From Nocardiopsis alba DSM 43377 (GTDB lineage: Bacteria > Actinomycetota > Actinomycetes > Streptosporangiales > Streptosporangiaceae): a stretch of 64,000 nucleotides of DNA. Under the pieces are notes generated by a model, which had not been told where the DNA came from, ran no database searches, and worked only from the letters and a program-made list of their open reading frames with translations. Location of the stretch: NCBI RefSeq assembly GCF_000341225.1, contig NZ_ANAC01000001.1, positions 186,001 to 250,000 of the forward strand, given 5' to 3'. A program made the translations under genes and the position numbers. Below are positions 62,182-64,000 of this stretch, in pieces (position 1 is the stretch's first letter; each line of letters starts with the position of its first letter).

Positions 62182-63678
62182 TCAATGGCCGCCTGCGGCC
62201 ACCGTGGACCCCTCAGGGGTGCCACAGGACTTCTCCAGCAGGTACTTGCCCTGGGAGTCGGCGTCGACCTCCAGCGGGTAGACACCGTCGAAGCAGGCGC
62301 GGCACAGCCGTTCCTTCGGCTGCTCGGACGCGGCGATGAGCTCGTCCAGGTCCACATAGGCCAACGAGTCCGCGTTGACGGACTCGGCGATCTCGTCCAC
62401 CGAGAGGTTCGCGGCGATCAGCTCGGCGCGGGTGGCGAAGTCGATGCCGTAGTAGCAGGGCCACAGGACGGGCGGGCTGGAGATGCGCACGTGCACCTCG
62501 GCCGCTCCGGCGTCGCGGAGCATGCGGACCAGGGCCCGCTGGGTGTTTCCGCGCACGATCGAGTCGTCCACGACCACCAGCCGTCGGCCCTCGATGACCT
62601 CGCGCAGCGGGTTGAGCTTGAGCCGGATGCCCAGCTGGCGCAGGGTCTGGCTCGGCTGGATGAAGGTGCGCCCCACGTAGGAGTTCTTCACCAGGCCCTG
62701 GGCGAACGGGATGCCGCTGGCCTCCGCGTACCCCACCGCCGCGGGGGTGCCCGACTCGGGCACGGGGATCACCAGATCGGCGTCGACCGGGTGCTGCCTG
62801 GCGAGCCGGCGGCCGACCTCCACCCGGGTGGAGTTGACGTTGCGCCCGTTGATGGTGGTGTCGGGGCGGGCGAGGTAGACGTACTCGAACAGGCAGCCCT
62901 TGCGGCGGGCCGGGGCGAAACGGCGGGAGCGGACCCCGTCGCCGTCGATGACCAGCAGCTCTCCGGGCTCGATCTCGCGGACGACCTCGGCGCCCACGAT
63001 GTCCAGTGCCGCGGTCTCGCTGGCCACGACCCAGCCGCCGGCGCCGGAGGTCTCACCGAGGCGCCCCAGCACGAACGGGCGGATTCCCTGGGGATCGCGG
63101 GCCGCGTAGAGGGTGTCCTCGTCCATGAACACCAAGGAGAAGGCGCCCTTGACCTGGGGGAGCAGTTCCAGGGCCGCGTCCTCCAGACGCAGACCCTCGC
63201 GGACCTTCGCGGCGAGCAGGTGGGTGAGGACCTCGGTGTCCGTGGTGGCCCCACCACGCTGTTCGGGCAGGGCGGCGGCCAGTTCGGGGGTGTTGATCAG
63301 ATTGCCGTTGTGGCCGAGCGCCAGACCCCCCTCGCGCGCGGTGTAGAACGTCGGCTGGGCGTTCTCCCACACCGGCGACCCGGTGGTGGAGTAACGGCAG
63401 TGGCCGATCGCGAGGTGGCCTCTCAGAGAGTCGAGAGTCGCCTCGTTGAAGACCTGGGAGACCAGCCCCATGTCCTTGTAGACGACGATCCGCTCTCCAT
63501 CGCTGGTGGCGATGCCCGCGGATTCCTGTCCGCGGTGTTGGAGCGCGTAGAGGCCGAAGTAGGTGAGCTTGCTGACTTCTTCGCCGGGTGCCCAGACCCC
63601 GAAAACGCCGCAGGCGTCCTGCGGGCCGCGTTCGAGCGGATCGAGGTCCATGGAGAGCCGGCCGTCGGAGAACGACAC
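62182..63678 (-). CDS. purF: Amidophosphoribosyltransferase (glutamine PRPP amidotransferase)
   Basis: A 498-residue enzyme for the first step of purine synthesis, transferring glutamine amide nitrogen to PRPP. The propeptide ends before the catalytic Cys in DACGVFGVW; glutamine-binding RYSTTGSPVWENAQP and GHNGNLIN are present, and the phosphoribosyltransferase PRPP loop is VVDDSIVRGNTQ. Cysteines in the C-terminal half (RKGCLFEY, WPCYYGID, LCRACFDG, EKSCGTP) fit the 4Fe-4S form. The likely start is GTG 63678, close to -10 TAAGCT (63685-63690), suggesting a leaderless mRNA; GTG 63684 and ATG 63651 are alternatives. Confidence 0.95.
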   Translation of the reverse strand: MSFSDGRLSMDLDPLERGPQDACGVFGVWAPGEEVSKLTYFGLYALQHRGQESAGIATSDGERIVVYKDMGLVSQVFNEATLDSLRGHLAIGHCRYSTTGSPVWENAQPTFYTAREGGLALGHNGNLINTPELAAALPEQRGGATTDTEVLTHLLAAKVREGLRLEDAALELLPQVKGAFSLVFMDEDTLYAARDPQGIRPFVLGRLGETSGAGGWVVASETAALDIVGAEVVREIEPGELLVIDGDGVRSRRFAPARRKGCLFEYVYLARPDTTINGRNVNSTRVEVGRRLARQHPVDADLVIPVPESGTPAAVGYAEASGIPFAQGLVKNSYVGRTFIQPSQTLRQLGIRLKLNPLREVIEGRRLVVVDDSIVRGNTQRALVRMLRDAGAAEVHVRISSPPVLWPCYYGIDFATRAELIAANLSVDEIAESVNADSLAYVDLDELIAASEQPKERLCRACFDGVYPLEVDADSQGKYLLEKSCGTPEGSTVAAGGH

Positions 63679-63684
63679 ACGCAC

Positions 63685-63690
63685 AGCTTA
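63685..63690 (-). promoter_or_regulatory. -10 box of purF
   Basis: Minus-strand TAAGCT six bases before GTG 63678; fits a leaderless transcript. Confidence 0.5.
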
Positions 63691-63744
63691 GCCGCTGGCC
63701 GATGGCGCACGGGCACGTGGGGGCGGGGTGGGGCCGGGAACCCC

Positions 63745-64000
63745 TCACACGGCGGGGTCGGAGGGCCACAAGGGCAGCTGTTCGGAGAGGTCGGCCCGGA
63801 CCCCGCTCGCGCGCACGTCGTGCCCGGCGACGGCCTCCTCCCAACCGAGCAGCCCACAGGCCAGGCGCAGCCAGGTGACGGGATCGGTCTCGACCACCCC
63901 GGGCGGGGTCCCCCGTGTGTGCCGGGGCCCCTCCACCGCCTGGACCGCCCCGTACGGAGGCACCCGTACCTCCAGGCTCCGACCCGGGGCCCGGTCGGCC
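63745..64000 (-). CDS. Sterol-carrier (SCP2)-family protein, C-terminal part (cut by window edge)
   Basis: Only the last 84 codons are in the window; the gene begins beyond 64000. The sequence [20 protein letters not shown] followed by [20 protein letters not shown] and [15 protein letters not shown] is the C-terminal end of the actinobacterial sterol carrier family, in which a hydrophobic pocket binds lipid-like ligands. From memory, the same gene adjoins purF in Streptomyces. Biochemical role unknown. Confidence 0.85.
   Translation of the reverse strand, partial: ADRAPGRSLEVRVPPYGAVQAVEGPRHTRGTPPGVVETDPVTWLRLACGLLGWEEAVAGHDVRASGVRADLSEQLPLWPSDPAV

Overview
The window is chromosomal DNA of a very GC-rich, sporulating actinobacterium. 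The best guess is a Nocardiopsis-like member of the Streptosporangiales. Supporting signs are the HspR/HAIR-controlled dnaK operon, BldC, a DivIVA-type coiled-coil protein, a spore-associated-protein-A-like secreted protein, LAxTG (class E sortase type) surface proteins, a LexA box of the actinobacterial form, GTG starts and likely leaderless genes. I saw no tRNA, rRNA, CRISPR array, insertion sequence or phage module. The genus is an inference.

Layout. 1-5245: heat-shock operon dnaK-grpE-dnaJ-hspR-clpB on the minus strand, with a promoter and HAIR operator at its head; clpB is cut by the window edge. 5760-12961: an EtfD-like iron-sulfur oxidoreductase (fatty-acid electron transfer), an ABC exporter pair, and an unusual protein holding two complete histidine kinases, the first without its phospho-acceptor histidine. 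12974-25952: mixed housekeeping and accessory genes: gamma-carbonic-anhydrase-like protein, DivIVA/FilP-like cytoskeletal protein, MFS exporter with divergent TetR regulator, methyltransferase, D-aminoacylase, YidC2 with its small partner, a copper-only-looking SodC lipoprotein, and a YigZ protein.

26071-42719 is the most distinctive part, a non-canonical type VII secretion (T7SS) neighbourhood. It has a PQQ-propeller-like lipoprotein, a LysM-like membrane protein, a giant (about 1,712 residue) multidomain putative T7SS substrate, two WXG100-like small proteins, a small unknown protein between them, a 1,466-residue EssC/EccC ATPase with a ubiquitin-like/FHA-like N-terminus, a membrane Ser/Thr kinase and a translationally coupled secreted spore-associated protein. 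None of the usual membrane-core genes (eccB, eccD, eccE, mycP) is present.

42881-48107: methylmalonyl-CoA mutase small and large subunits plus the MeaB chaperone, as overlapping genes. 48417-53752: STAS anti-anti-sigma factor, small membrane proteins, GNAT, Nudix, a DUF6504-like protein behind a perfect LexA box, an M48-like membrane protein whose catalytic Glu is Gln, and a protein made of four DivIVA repeats. 54388-58351: two LAxTG cell-wall proteins flanking an amidase lipoprotein. 58616-64000: bldC, a conserved unknown gene, a DUF3073 gene, purM, purF and the end of a sterol-carrier-family gene, an order that (from memory) resembles the Streptomyces bldC-purF region but lacks the valine dehydrogenase gene.

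Convergent gene pairs are usually separated by long perfect inverted repeats, which are listed as terminators.
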